From Mycolicibacterium nivoides (GTDB lineage Bacteria > Actinomycetota > Actinomycetes > Mycobacteriales > Mycobacteriaceae), in the NCBI RefSeq assembly GCF_003855255.1, contig NZ_CP034072.1:3818145-3882144 (forward strand): a stretch of 64,000 bases of DNA, given 5' to 3'. The position numbers and the translations under genes were made by a program. This document shows, one piece after another, positions 25,599 to 34,682 of the stretch. The notes beneath the pieces are model-generated. The model made no database searches, was not told the DNA's origin, and saw only the letters and a program-made list of their open reading frames with translations. Position 1 is the first letter of the stretch. Every line of letters starts with the position of its first letter.

Positions 25599-27658
25599 TG
25601 CTGCTCCTGGTGGATGTGGATTCGAATGTTGCCCCACTCGTCGACGACGGCGGTGGTCGACGGGGGTATGACGGTGGTCGAGTCGAGCTGGTCGATGATG
25701 GCGGGCCCGTCGACCGAGTTTCCGGCGATGAGTTCGTCGCGGTCGAAGACCGGCGTCGGTACGCGCCCACCGACCTCGTCGAAGTAGACCTGACGAATTG
25801 TGAGTGGCGACGGTGCGGGTGAGTCCGACGCATTCTGCTGGGGGAACCGCGGTTTCGGGGTCTCGCCGATGGCGCGAACACCGATTTGGTAGATCTCGAC
25901 GTCGACGTCATCGCGGCGGAACGAGTAGTCGCGTTCGTGTTCTTCGTGGAAGAGTTCGACCGCACGGTTCAGGAACCCGTCCCGGTTGTCGGCGGTGACG
26001 CTCAGCGACCGCCATTGTCCCGCGTAGCGCATGCTGATCGAGCGGTCGATACGCATGCGATCCTCATCGACGCCCTCGTTCCGGAGCCTGGCGAGGCCCT
26101 CCTTCTCGAGCTGCGCGAATTCGGACTCGAGCTCTGCTGGGTCGACGTCGGAGGCGATGCGCTGGAACATCGCCGACAAGTCGTGCCGAATGTCGACGAG
26201 CAAACACCCTTGCGCCGAGGTGATTCCAGGATGAGCCGGCACCACGACCGTGGGGATCGACAGCTCTTTGGCCAGGGCGGCACCGTGGAGTGCGCCGGCC
26301 CCGCCACAAACGACTAGGACGAAGTCTCGGGGGTCGTATCCGCGTCGGATGGACAGCAGTCGCACAGCGTCGGCCATGTTGGCATTGGCGACCTGGATGA
26401 CGTTCGATGCGGCGGTGTCAACATCGAGGTCGAGGCGCTCGGAGATGCCGGTACGCACCGCTTCACGCGCCGCTGCCGCGTCGAGCGTCAGTTCGCCGCC
26501 GATCAGCGATTCGCCCAGCCGGCCGAGTACCAGGTTGGCGTCGGTGTTGGTCGGTTCGGTACCTCCGCGTTGGTAGCAGGCGGGACCCGGTGCCGCGCCT
26601 GCGGATTGGGGTCCATTACGCAGGGAGCCGGCCTCGTCGATCCAAGCGAGTGAGCCGCCGCCGGCGCCGATGGTGAGTACCTCGATGCTGGGGAAACAGA
26701 TTGGGAAGCCGTACTCGACTTGCCACCGTTTGGTGGTGCGAATCTCACCGTCGTAGACCAGAGAGATATCCGTACTGGTCCCGCCCATGTCGAGGCCGAT
26801 CGCATTCGGGTATCCGCAGCGGGAAGCAATGTCGGCCACCGCGATGGCGCCCGCGGCGATACCTGAGGCTGCCAACCGCACCGGATAGCGGTCTACCATT
26901 GCCGGCGTCATCGATCCACCGCCGGAGTGCAACAGCAACAGGTCACCGTCGTAGCCGTCTGCGCGCAGAGACCCTTCCAGCCGGTTCACATAACCACTCA
27001 CCAGCGGGGCGAGCACCGCATTGGCCACTGTCGTGGACGCGCGGTCGTATTCGAAAATCTCCGGCAGGATCTCACTTGACGTCGACACCGTGACGCCAGG
27101 GATCTCGTCGATGAGAATGTCGCGCATTCTTCGTTCGTGGGTGTCGTTGACGTAGGAGTTCATGAAGCAAACAGCCACGGTCAGTACACCTTTGCGTCGC
27201 AGAATGCGTGCGACGTCTCGTGCCTTGTCTTCGTCGAGGGGAGTGACTATCGAACCGACGTAGTCGATTCTCTCAGGTACCTCGTAACGGTTTCGCCGCT
27301 TGATGTACGGGGCGCCGACGTCGGCGTAGGAATCCCAGAGTTCATCTTTCGTGCCGTCGCGGATCTCCAGGATGTCGCGGAACCCCTCGCTGCACACCAT
27401 TGCGGCGGCTGGAAAACGACGGGTGATCAACGCGTTGGTCGCCACTGTCGTGCCGTGCGAGAACAGGGTCACCGCTGAAAGATCGATACCGGCTGAACGC
27501 ACACCGGCAACGACCGCTTCCATAGGGTCGCGCGGGGTAGACGGCACCTTGGCAACGCGCGTGCTCTGGTCACGCTCGTCGAAGATGCACACGTCGGTAA
27601 ACGTCCCACCCACGTCGACAGCAACACGAAGCGTCTTCGTGGCTGTGTTCTGCTTCAT
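25595..27658 (-). CDS. hyuA: Hydantoinase A / oxoprolinase alpha-type subunit
   Basis: A 687-residue HyuA-family ATPase subunit with the N-terminal phosphate loop DVGGTFTDV near 15-23 and FSHGTTVATNALI near 66. The second actin-like motif GLDMGGTSTDISLV is near 295, and VCGGAGALHGAALA near 480. These are typical of ATP-dependent hydantoinase/oxoprolinase A chains. The ATG at 27658 has an excellent GAGGAGG site. It is first in the hyuA-hyuB operon and divergent from a PucR regulator, a pairing that suggests purine- or hydantoin-like or other cyclic-amide substrates. The substrate itself is unassigned. Confidence 0.88.
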   Translation of the reverse strand: MKQNTATKTLRVAVDVGGTFTDVCIFDERDQSTRVAKVPSTPRDPMEAVVAGVRSAGIDLSAVTLFSHGTTVATNALITRRFPAAAMVCSEGFRDILEIRDGTKDELWDSYADVGAPYIKRRNRYEVPERIDYVGSIVTPLDEDKARDVARILRRKGVLTVAVCFMNSYVNDTHERRMRDILIDEIPGVTVSTSSEILPEIFEYDRASTTVANAVLAPLVSGYVNRLEGSLRADGYDGDLLLLHSGGGSMTPAMVDRYPVRLAASGIAAGAIAVADIASRCGYPNAIGLDMGGTSTDISLVYDGEIRTTKRWQVEYGFPICFPSIEVLTIGAGGGSLAWIDEAGSLRNGPQSAGAAPGPACYQRGGTEPTNTDANLVLGRLGESLIGGELTLDAAAAREAVRTGISERLDLDVDTAASNVIQVANANMADAVRLLSIRRGYDPRDFVLVVCGGAGALHGAALAKELSIPTVVVPAHPGITSAQGCLLVDIRHDLSAMFQRIASDVDPAELESEFAQLEKEGLARLRNEGVDEDRMRIDRSISMRYAGQWRSLSVTADNRDGFLNRAVELFHEEHERDYSFRRDDVDVEIYQIGVRAIGETPKPRFPQQNASDSPAPSPLTIRQVYFDEVGGRVPTPVFDRDELIAGNSVDGPAIIDQLDSTTVIPPSTTAVVDEWGNIRIHIHQEQQ

Positions 27659-27770
27659 TGGCAAGCCTCCTCTGGTGAAGTGTGGTCAAGTATTGAGCTG
27701 CACTAATCCAGAGCCAATTGGAGAAAGTGACTGTCATCTACACTCATCTTGGAGTTTTTGACTGTTCGGG
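27659..27770. promoter_or_regulatory. Divergent promoter region of hyuAB and pucR
   Basis: This 112 bp is the only non-coding DNA between the hyuA and PucR starts. It is visibly more AT-rich than its neighbours (for example 27689-27722 and 27733-27765) and must hold both promoters and probably the PucR operator. I see no KstR box. No single palindrome stands out enough to name as the operator. Confidence 0.6.
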
Positions 27771-29375
27771 GTGAGACTGCTGCAACCTGTGCAAAAAGAC
27801 GATTTCCGTCTTGTTGATCTGCTGTTGGATCAGTCGCTCGGCCTTGCCCTGGTGAGCGACTGCAATCCGCACGTACCACTGTCGGGCGCGCATGCGATCG
27901 AGATCGCCCATCCGTCAGAGTGGCTGCAGCCGGGAACAGTGATGCTGACGACGGGTTCGCTCTACGGCGATGCGGCCAAGAGCGGAAAAGCAGCGCAGGC
28001 GTTCCGCGGCCTGGTGCGCGAGCTGGTCTCGGCCGGCGTCGCTGCGCTCGGGTATGGACTCGGGGTTGTCACCGATGAGGTGCCTCGTGCATTGGTGGAC
28101 GAGGCGAACCGTCATCACTTCGCGGTGTTCACCGTGCCGCGCGAAGTCGCATTCATGACGGTGATCGATCGTGTTGCGGAACAGACTCATTCAGTTGAGT
28201 CGCATTCCTTGCGGCGCGCGTTGCAGATGCAGGATCAGCTACTCGACGCGCTAGGCGCCGCCGATCCCGAGCAGGAGCTGATATCCCGCCTGGCCGCGAT
28301 ATTGCGTTGCAGCGTACTGCTGTACAACGAGCTGGGCGACGTCGTCGCGTCCTCCGGCAAGGCACCGTCACATCTGATGCGGTCCCAACTACGTGGACGC
28401 AGCGACCATCTACGGTTCAGCGTCGGTAAGTGGTCGGTTACAGCCGACCCGATTGAGCCCGGAGGAGAACCACACTGGCTTGTGGTCGCCTCGACCCGTC
28501 ACGAGGTTCCCGACGCTCTGGCCCGATCGATTCTCCAGGTCTCCGTCCGCCTGCTCAACGCGATCGAACGGTCGCGTTATCGGGCCGCGGTGGAGAACCG
28601 TGCCCGCCAGGCGGCATTCGTGCGTGAGCTGGTAGCCGGTGAGATCATCGATCAATTCAGTGCCGAAGGACATTTGGAGTCGTTGCGGTTCGGGCACCGG
28701 CCCCAGCTGCGTGTGTTCGCAATGTCTCCCTCAGATGGTTACGACGCCGGACGCTGGGTAACGCGAGCCGCGACCGCGCTTGACGCACTGGAGGCTGACG
28801 CGCTCGATTTGGCGAGATTGATGCGCCTGCCCGTGATGTTCGCACAGCTCGCCGATCAGCTGATCGGCGTACTCGCGGCGGATGTGCCCGCCGTCAACGG
28901 CTGGATCGCCAACCAACCCGAAGGTGCCGTCTGCGGCTTCTCCGAACCATTCCAGGATGTACGCACCGGCCCCGAACGTCTTAGAAACGCACAGCGGGCG
29001 CTGCGGGCCGCGCAAACCCGAAACCTTCACCACACCAAGTTCGAGGACGTTGGTATCGCGGATTGGCTCCTGACCGGACAACACCGCGAGACCACCGCAG
29101 CCAAGGCCGCCGAACAGCTCGCCGTGCTCGGTCAGCACGACGGCTACTTGGAGTTCATTCGCGCGTTCTTCGCCCACGATCTCGATGTCGTAGCGACGGC
29201 GAAGGCACTCAACGTGCACCCGAATACCGTGCGGCACAGAGTGAAACGCGTCGAGTCGATGTTCGGCGAATCGTTGCGTTCACCGGCGCTGATCACCGCC
29301 ATCCACCTGAGCCTCGAGGTACTCGCGCTTGAGGGCGACCATTCCGCCACGATGGTCGCGTCGCGCCTGAAATAA
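27771..29375 (+). CDS. PucR-family transcriptional regulator
   Basis: A 534-residue regulator. The N-terminal PucR sensor domain (about 12-135: VPLSGAHAIEIAHPSEWLQPG, VPREVAFMTVIDRV) is followed by a middle GGDEF-like/CdaR segment. The C-terminal PucR helix-turn-helix VVATAKALNVHPNTVRHRVKRV lies near 472-494. The GTG start at 27771 gives MRLLQPVQKD. PucR proteins activate purine and other nitrogen-compound catabolic genes on ligand binding; divergent placement suggests it controls hyuA-hyuB. Codon choice is a little less GC-rich than the sterol genes, fitting later acquisition of the three-gene module. Confidence 0.88.
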   Translation: MRLLQPVQKDDFRLVDLLLDQSLGLALVSDCNPHVPLSGAHAIEIAHPSEWLQPGTVMLTTGSLYGDAAKSGKAAQAFRGLVRELVSAGVAALGYGLGVVTDEVPRALVDEANRHHFAVFTVPREVAFMTVIDRVAEQTHSVESHSLRRALQMQDQLLDALGAADPEQELISRLAAILRCSVLLYNELGDVVASSGKAPSHLMRSQLRGRSDHLRFSVGKWSVTADPIEPGGEPHWLVVASTRHEVPDALARSILQVSVRLLNAIERSRYRAAVENRARQAAFVRELVAGEIIDQFSAEGHLESLRFGHRPQLRVFAMSPSDGYDAGRWVTRAATALDALEADALDLARLMRLPVMFAQLADQLIGVLAADVPAVNGWIANQPEGAVCGFSEPFQDVRTGPERLRNAQRALRAAQTRNLHHTKFEDVGIADWLLTGQHRETTAAKAAEQLAVLGQHDGYLEFIRAFFAHDLDVVATAKALNVHPNTVRHRVKRVESMFGESLRSPALITAIHLSLEVLALEGDHSATMVASRLK

Positions 29376-29513
29376 CCAGTGTTGTAGTGCTTCCAAGCAC
29401 AGAGAAACGGTCCATCACCTGGTCAACCAGCCATGGTCGGTGAACGCATTCTTCTACAGGGCCTTAAAGAAACGCGGCCCGCACAACCGTCGCAAAACGC
29501 ATCCACCCGACAG

Positions 29514-30038
29514 CTAGAGCTCGGCGAGCCCCGTCAGGTAGCGCTGGGCCAGCTCCCGGTACGCCGCCGGATTGGTCCGCACCCACGTCTGTGCGCCGGT
29601 GCCCGCGATGGGTCCCCGGATCTTCGCGGGTGCACCGGTGACCAACACCTCGTCGGGAATCTTGGTACCCCCGACCACCAGGGAATGCGCGGCGATCAGG
29701 CTGCGCCGGCCGATCACCGCCCCGTCGAGCACCGTGCAGTGGTTGGCGATCAGCGCCTCCTCGCCGACGTGTGCGCCGTGTACGACACACATGTGGGCGA
29801 CCGTCGCGCCCGGGCCGATGTCGACCGGGATCCCAGGTGGCGCGTGCAGCACCGAACCGTCCTGGACGTTGGCCCCTTCGCGGATGACGATGGGGGCGAA
29901 GTCGCCTCGCAGCACGGTGTTGAACCACACCGAGGCACCGGCCTCGACCGTCACGTTGCCGATCAATGTTGCCGTCGGGGCCACAAATGCGCTTGGGTCC
30001 ACCACGGGGGCACGCCCCTCGAACGAATACATCGGCAT
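29514..30038 (-). CDS. Gamma-class carbonic anhydrase family protein (Rv3525c homologue)
   Basis: A 174-residue left-handed beta-helix (hexapeptide) protein. Repeats such as APTATLIGNVTVEAGASVWFNTVLRGD and VAHMCVVHGAHVGEEALIANH supply the likely zinc ligands His65, His82 and His87. It matches Rv3525c in length and in position beside kshA. The ATG at 30038 (MPMYSF) is preferred over longer starts at 30047 or 30119 because it gives the family length. The family hydrates CO2, but many members have unproven activity. No operon partner: it is transcribed away from the lipoprotein gene. Confidence 0.87.
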   Translation of the reverse strand: MPMYSFEGRAPVVDPSAFVAPTATLIGNVTVEAGASVWFNTVLRGDFAPIVIREGANVQDGSVLHAPPGIPVDIGPGATVAHMCVVHGAHVGEEALIANHCTVLDGAVIGRRSLIAAHSLVVGGTKIPDEVLVTGAPAKIRGPIAGTGAQTWVRTNPAAYRELAQRYLTGLAEL

Positions 30039-30099
30039 CGTCCACATATACCGCAGGAAACCGGCTCCGGCGCAGCGACGCGTACCCTGAACAGTAACT

Positions 30100-30735
30100 A
30101 TGTCGCTCACGACAACCAATCACCCCAGGTTCTTGATCACCATCGGTCTTGCCGCGGCCATCGTCGGCACGGCCGTCGCATGCTCCCCGGCCGGCGAATC
30201 GCCGAGTACGCCGTGGGTTGCCACGCCGTCCACGTCGACATCGGCAGCCGCCCCGAAGTCACCGAAATCGCAGGCGTCCGACTACAGCCATCTGCTGCTG
30301 CAGGCCGAGGATGTCAGCATTCCACCTGACTCGTTCACGGCCCGGTCCAGCAACGTCAACCCCGACGGTCAGTCCGGGGCCAGCGCACTGTTCGTCAACG
30401 CCGACGACACCAGGGCGATCGCCGACACCATCCTGATCTACCCGGACGCGGAGACCGCGGTGGCAACGCTCAAGCAGGCCTCCGCGGCGGTGAGCACCAT
30501 GGTGACCGGTGGCCAGCCGCAACCGGTGCCGGTGGGTTCGAACGGCACCGTCATCTCGGGAACCGCACCCGACGGCAAGAAGGCCGTGACGCTGTTGATG
30601 TACACCCAGGGGCGCGCCGTGGTGCGGCTGGAGTTCGACAGCAACCCAGACGATCCGGTGTCTCCCCAAACCGTCGCCAGTGTCGGCCGAATGCAACAGA
30701 TCGCGTTGAGAATCGGCCTTCCGGAGCGGGAGTAA
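30100..30735 (+). CDS. Putative lipoprotein, function unknown
   Basis: A 211-residue exported protein. A charged-poor N-terminus and hydrophobic stretch FLITIGLAAAIVGTAVAC end in a weak lipobox (AVAC, Cys28). A Ser/Thr/Pro-rich linker to about residue 60 and a compact domain (SHLLLQAEDVSIPPDSF to QIALRIGLPE) follow. The style is that of mycobacterial sensor-like lipoproteins (a PknH-sensor or LppX-like size), but I cannot assign a family. It lies directly upstream of kshA but has no KstR box before it. The KstR box lies between it and kshA, so they are probably separately controlled. Confidence 0.7.
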   Translation: MSLTTTNHPRFLITIGLAAAIVGTAVACSPAGESPSTPWVATPSTSTSAAAPKSPKSQASDYSHLLLQAEDVSIPPDSFTARSSNVNPDGQSGASALFVNADDTRAIADTILIYPDAETAVATLKQASAAVSTMVTGGQPQPVPVGSNGTVISGTAPDGKKAVTLLMYTQGRAVVRLEFDSNPDDPVSPQTVASVGRMQQIALRIGLPERE

Positions 30736-30799
30736 CCCCCGTTCACACCGGGTATGCCGCAGGTCACGCCTCAATTATTGCCATGAGGCCTCAAAAAAC

Positions 30800-30813
30800 T
30801 GTAACGTGTTCTA
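30800..30813. promoter_or_regulatory. KstR operator before kshA
   Basis: TGTAACGTGTTCTA fits the KstR consensus (the same sequence class as the fadE26 box, in reverse orientation) and lies 30 bp before the kshA GTG. Only the rightward kshA-Rv3527 operon is next to it. Confidence 0.88.
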
Positions 30814-30843
30814 GTTAGAGAGCACCGATACGGGAGGCCCACC

Positions 30844-32007
30844 GTGACTACCGAACATGCCGGCATCAGAGAGATCGACACCGGCGCCCTGCCAGACCGC
30901 TACGCGCGGGGTTGGCACTGCCTGGGACCGGTCAAGAACTTCCTTGACGGTCAGCCGCACTCTGTCGAGATATTCGGCACCAAGCTGGTGGTGTTCGCGG
31001 ACTCGGAAGGGTCCCTGAAAGTTCTTGATGGCTACTGCCGGCACATGGGCGGCGACCTGTCGCAGGGAACCATCAAGGGCGACACCGTGGCCTGCCCGTT
31101 CCACGACTGGCGCTGGGGCGGCGACGGCAAGTGCAAGCTGGTCCCCTACGCCAAGCGCACCCCGCGGCTGGCCCGCACCCGCGCCTGGCACACCGACGTG
31201 CGCGGCGGCCTGTTGTTCGTCTGGCACGACCACGAGGGCAACGAACCGCAGCCCGAGGTCCGGATCCCGGAGATCCCTGAAGCAGCCAGCGACGACTGGA
31301 CCGAGTGGCAGTGGAACTCGATGTTGATCGAGGGCAGTAACTGCCGCGAGATCATCGACAACGTCACCGACATGGCGCACTTCTTCTACATCCATTTCGG
31401 TCTGCCGACGTACTTCAAGAACGTCTTCGAGGGCCACATCGCCTCGCAGTACCTGCACAACGTGGGCCGCCAGGACATCGGCGGCATGGGCACCCAGTAC
31501 GGCGAGTCGCACCTGGATTCCGAAGCCTCCTACTTCGGGCCGTCCTTCATGATCAACTGGCTGCACAACAACTACAGCGGCTACAAGGCCGAGTCGATCC
31601 TGATCAACTGCCACTACCCGGTCAGCCAGGACGCCTTCATGTTGCAGTGGGGCGTCATCGTCGAAAAGCCCAAGGGAATGGACGACAAGACCACCCAGAA
31701 GCTGGCCAACGCGATGACGGACGGTGTCAGCCAGGGCTTCCTGCAGGACGTGGAGATCTGGAAGCACAAGACCCGCATCGACAACCCGTTGCTGGTCGAA
31801 GAGGACGGCGCCGTTTACCAGATGCGCCGCTGGTACCAGCAGTTCTACGTCGACGTAGCGGACATCACGCCCGACATGACCGACCGTTTCGAGATGGAGA
31901 TCGACACCACCGCGGCCAATGAGAAGTGGCATGTGGAGGTCGAGGAGAACCTGAAGATCCAGGCCGAGGAGAAGGCGGCCGAGAAAGAAACAGCGCAGTC
32001 CAGCTGA
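30844..32007 (+). CDS. kshA: KshA, oxygenase of 3-ketosteroid 9alpha-hydroxylase
   Basis: A 387-residue Rieske non-heme iron oxygenase. The [2Fe-2S] ligands are Cys65, His67, Cys84 and His87 (YCRHMGG and ACPFHDW). The mononuclear iron site shows DNVTDMAHFFYIH with His179 and His184. KshA with the reductase KshB 9alpha-hydroxylates androstadienedione-type steroids, which opens ring B. The GTG at 30844 follows GGGAGG. The stop shares one base with the next start (TGATG). The acidic and Lys/Glu-rich C-terminal tail (EEKAAEKE) is typical of KshA. The reductase gene is not in the window. Confidence 0.95.
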   Translation: MTTEHAGIREIDTGALPDRYARGWHCLGPVKNFLDGQPHSVEIFGTKLVVFADSEGSLKVLDGYCRHMGGDLSQGTIKGDTVACPFHDWRWGGDGKCKLVPYAKRTPRLARTRAWHTDVRGGLLFVWHDHEGNEPQPEVRIPEIPEAASDDWTEWQWNSMLIEGSNCREIIDNVTDMAHFFYIHFGLPTYFKNVFEGHIASQYLHNVGRQDIGGMGTQYGESHLDSEASYFGPSFMINWLHNNYSGYKAESILINCHYPVSQDAFMLQWGVIVEKPKGMDDKTTQKLANAMTDGVSQGFLQDVEIWKHKTRIDNPLLVEEDGAVYQMRRWYQQFYVDVADITPDMTDRFEMEIDTTAANEKWHVEVEENLKIQAEEKAAEKETAQSS

Positions 32008-32486
32008 TGACGACACGCAACGAGCGGAGCCAGGCGCCGGACGTCGACGACCTGGCCCGCTCGATGCTGCTTCTGCATGGCGCGCATGACGATGACGATC
32101 ATCACGCCGGCAGCACCCCCACGGGTCCGTCCCCCGGATCATGGGCCAAGGCACCGAGTTTCGCGTCCGATCCGCAGCGCGCCGCCGCGGTCCGCGAATC
32201 CAGCGCGCGCGACCGCGAGCGCTACCTGACGTCAGGCCTGGTGTCGGTCGACTGCAGGTTCTGCCATGTCGCGGTGCAGGTGAAAAAACTCAGCGCAGAG
32301 CACACTTCGGTGCAATGGAATTCCGAAGCGGTGCGACGCTGTGCGACATTCGAGGAGATCCGTTCCACCGGAGGAGATCCGGCCCGGGCGCGGTCATGTC
32401 CGCGGCTGACCGACAGCATCAGGCATGCCGTCGCCGAAGGGTGCCTGGAAGAGGTGTCCACCGCGCCCTCGCCCGGCGACGGCTGA
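32007..32486 (+). CDS. Rv3527 homologue, Cys-containing protein of unknown function
   Basis: A 159-residue protein coupled to kshA by a 1 bp stop/start overlap. The N-terminal third is low-complexity and acidic/His-rich (GAHDDDDHHAGS). The C-terminal part has cysteines in VDCRFCHVAVQ, RRCATFEE, SCPRL and EGCLEE, which could hold a metal or FeS group. Position and these cysteines match Rv3527. A role in electron transfer or assembly for KshA is possible from context, but nothing in the sequence proves it. Confidence 0.75.
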   Translation: MTTRNERSQAPDVDDLARSMLLLHGAHDDDDHHAGSTPTGPSPGSWAKAPSFASDPQRAAAVRESSARDRERYLTSGLVSVDCRFCHVAVQVKKLSAEHTSVQWNSEAVRRCATFEEIRSTGGDPARARSCPRLTDSIRHAVAEGCLEEVSTAPSPGDG

Positions 32487-32495
32487 TCCGCCCGG

Positions 32496-33518
32496 CTAGT
32501 TCGCCCTCTGCAGTTCGCCCACGCAGGCACCCAACGACTCGTCGTCATCCCCGTCGCCCAGCGGGGGCAGCACGATACCGTCGGCGACATCGCCGAACCG
32601 TGCCTTCAGCTTGGCGGGGATCTCGTCATGACGCCCGCAGACCAACAGCTCGTCCAGAATGGAATCGGTCAGCACCGAAGGCAATTCGTCCCACAGCTCG
32701 GTCCGCACCAACGACCGCAGCCGGTCCGGGAGGTCAGCCAGGCCACGCCGGGCCAGACCGGTCGCATACGCGGGCGTCGAATACAGGAATGCCAGCATCC
32801 GGCGCTGCCGTTCCCGTTCTCCCGCCACCGCCTCATCAGTGCGGCCAGTGGCGATCGCCGTCGACGCGACGACGAGCGGTTCGTCTGCCCGGCCCGAAGT
32901 CTCGGCGCCCCGCGCCAACGCCGGGCGCACCACGTCACGCAGGTAGCCGGGGTCCGAGTTGGTCGAGTGCGTGACGATCCCGCGCGCGACGCCGCCGGCG
33001 AGTTCGCACATTCCGGCATTTACCGCACCCAGCCAGATCGGCGGGCGCACTGCGTCGCTCGGGCCGGGGTTGAAGTACGGCTGCATCCGGGTCAGCCGGT
33101 AGTTGTCACTCTCGAAATGCACTGTGCCCCCGGTTCGGAACGCATCGAACAGGGCATCCAGCGCGCCCACGTAGTCCCTGAGCCGGGCGATCGGATCACT
33201 CCACGGCATGCCGTAGCGGTCCCGGATGTTCTGCTTGATCTGCGTGCCCAGACCCAGCTCGAACCGCCCGCCGGAGAGCACCGACAGATCCCAGGCCGTG
33301 TACGCGGTCAGCGTGGGACTGCGCACGAATGCCAGGGTCACGGCGGTACGCACGGTGATGCGCGACGTGTGCTCGAGAGCCAGCAGCGAGACTGCGAGGG
33401 AGTCGTGCACGGTCTCGGCGACGTGCACGCCGTCACAGCCAAGGCGCTCGGCCCGCCGCGCATAGTCCGCGGTGGCGGTCAGCGGCTTACGCGGGTCGAG
33501 TGCCAGATAGACCTTCAT
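32496..33518 (-). CDS. LLM-class F420-dependent oxidoreductase (TIGR03617-like)
   Basis: A 340-residue luciferase-like TIM barrel (DGVHVAETVHDSLAVSLLALEHTSRITVRTAVTLAF, DLSVLSGGRFELGLGTQIKQN, GLGTQ with the RYGMPWSDP segment). It is typical of the mycobacterial F420-dependent TIGR03617 group. The ATG at 33518 lies 15 bp after the Rv3529c-homologue stop, so it is probably the last gene of the leftward Rv3531c-Rv3530c-Rv3529c operon. It meets the kshA operon tail-to-tail (9 bp apart). The substrate is unknown; sterol operon membership suggests a steroid. Confidence 0.83.
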   Translation of the reverse strand: MKVYLALDPRKPLTATADYARRAERLGCDGVHVAETVHDSLAVSLLALEHTSRITVRTAVTLAFVRSPTLTAYTAWDLSVLSGGRFELGLGTQIKQNIRDRYGMPWSDPIARLRDYVGALDALFDAFRTGGTVHFESDNYRLTRMQPYFNPGPSDAVRPPIWLGAVNAGMCELAGGVARGIVTHSTNSDPGYLRDVVRPALARGAETSGRADEPLVVASTAIATGRTDEAVAGERERQRRMLAFLYSTPAYATGLARRGLADLPDRLRSLVRTELWDELPSVLTDSILDELLVCGRHDEIPAKLKARFGDVADGIVLPPLGDGDDDESLGACVGELQRAN

Positions 33519-33533
33519 CTCGGGGATCCGCCT

Positions 33534-34682
33534 CTACAGCCCCTTGAACCGCTCCTTGACCGTCTCAGCGGACAACCCGTAGTCGGCCAGTGAGTAGGTG
33601 TGTTTCGGTGCGCGGGGCCCCTGCTTGGTGGCGTTGTGACTGTCGATCATCGCCTGCCTTGCGGCGTCGGTGAAGTCCAGCCCGAACGTCCGGTAGATTC
33701 CTTCGACCGCACCGATCGGATCCTCGACGAACTCGAAGTAGTCCACGTCGCAGAACTGAGCCGGATCATGCTTGGCCCGTTCGGTATTGAACAGCTCGAG
33801 CCCGCGCGACCAGGTTTCCATGGAGTCTTCGCCGATCACGTTTCCGGTGAACGTGTTGGACCAGCCTGCGGTCGTGTGCTGCGCCAGCGAGCACATCGAG
33901 GCCATGATGGTCTCCGCCGGCCGGTGGCACTGGACCACCAGTGCGTCCGGATAGGTCGCGAACAGCGCGTCGAGGGCGAACAGGTGGCTGGGGTTCTTGA
34001 GCACCCAACGCTTCTCGGGCTCGTTGAGACCGATCAGCTGCAGGTTCTTCCGGTGCCGCGCATACGGCTTGGTCCAGTCCTGACGGGCCAGCCACTGCGC
34101 GTAGGTAGGTACATGGGCCAGCGTCTCGTAGGACACCGAGTGCAACGACTGGCGCAGCAGCTGCCAGCATTCCTCGACCTCGTCGGCGGTCATGTAGTGC
34201 AGGCCCGTGTAATCCGGGTTCTCTTCGTGCGCCTTCTTGAACCGGGCATCGAGCGCGCTGAAGACCGGGTTGTCCGGCCAGGTTTCCCGCGGCGGCCGCG
34301 GCTGCGGGAACTCCGCCAGCCACATCTCCAACCCCTGGTGCATCGGGTCCGCGGTCAGCAACCGGTGGATCACCGTGGTCCCGGTGCGCGGCAGGCCGGT
34401 GACGAAGATCGGCCGCTCGATCGGCACGTCGACGTGCTGCGGGTACTGCTTGAACGCGGCTTCCGACACCAGACGGGCCACCAGCGCGTTCCGGGTGAAG
34501 AAGCGCTGCATCTTGCTACCCAGCTCGGTCAGATCCGCGTCGCGCTGGTAGGACTCCAGCAGCACCCCGAGCGCTTCCAGGTAGTTGTCGTCGTCGGTTC
34601 CGAAATCCTCCAGACCGCAAGCCTTTACCGCCGAAGCGTGCAGATCCTCGATGGTGCCGACGTCGGTGCGCGGGGCACTCAT
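33534..34682 (-). CDS. Rv3529c homologue, sulfotransferase-family protein
   Basis: A 382-residue protein with the PAPS 5'-phosphosulfate loop FVTGLPRTGTT at 93-103 and a 3'-phosphate-binding region around QCHRPAETIMASMCSLAQ. ATAAAGWS-type and DVDYFEFVEDPIGAVEGIY segments are typical of the Sulfotransfer_3 family. It is nearly the length of Rv3529c (384). ATG 34682 overlaps the Rv3530c stop (ATGA). The acceptor is unknown; conservation in the KstR regulon suggests a steroid or CoA-linked intermediate. Confidence 0.87.
   Translation of the reverse strand: MSAPRTDVGTIEDLHASAVKACGLEDFGTDDDNYLEALGVLLESYQRDADLTELGSKMQRFFTRNALVARLVSEAAFKQYPQHVDVPIERPIFVTGLPRTGTTVIHRLLTADPMHQGLEMWLAEFPQPRPPRETWPDNPVFSALDARFKKAHEENPDYTGLHYMTADEVEECWQLLRQSLHSVSYETLAHVPTYAQWLARQDWTKPYARHRKNLQLIGLNEPEKRWVLKNPSHLFALDALFATYPDALVVQCHRPAETIMASMCSLAQHTTAGWSNTFTGNVIGEDSMETWSRGLELFNTERAKHDPAQFCDVDYFEFVEDPIGAVEGIYRTFGLDFTDAARQAMIDSHNATKQGPRAPKHTYSLADYGLSAETVKERFKGL

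Noticed and set aside
29376..29513. Possible gene fragment or mobile-element remnant between pucR and the carbonic anhydrase gene
   Set aside because: One frame gives a short basic peptide that looks coding-like, but 138 bp is too little to assign, and no terminal repeats are visible.
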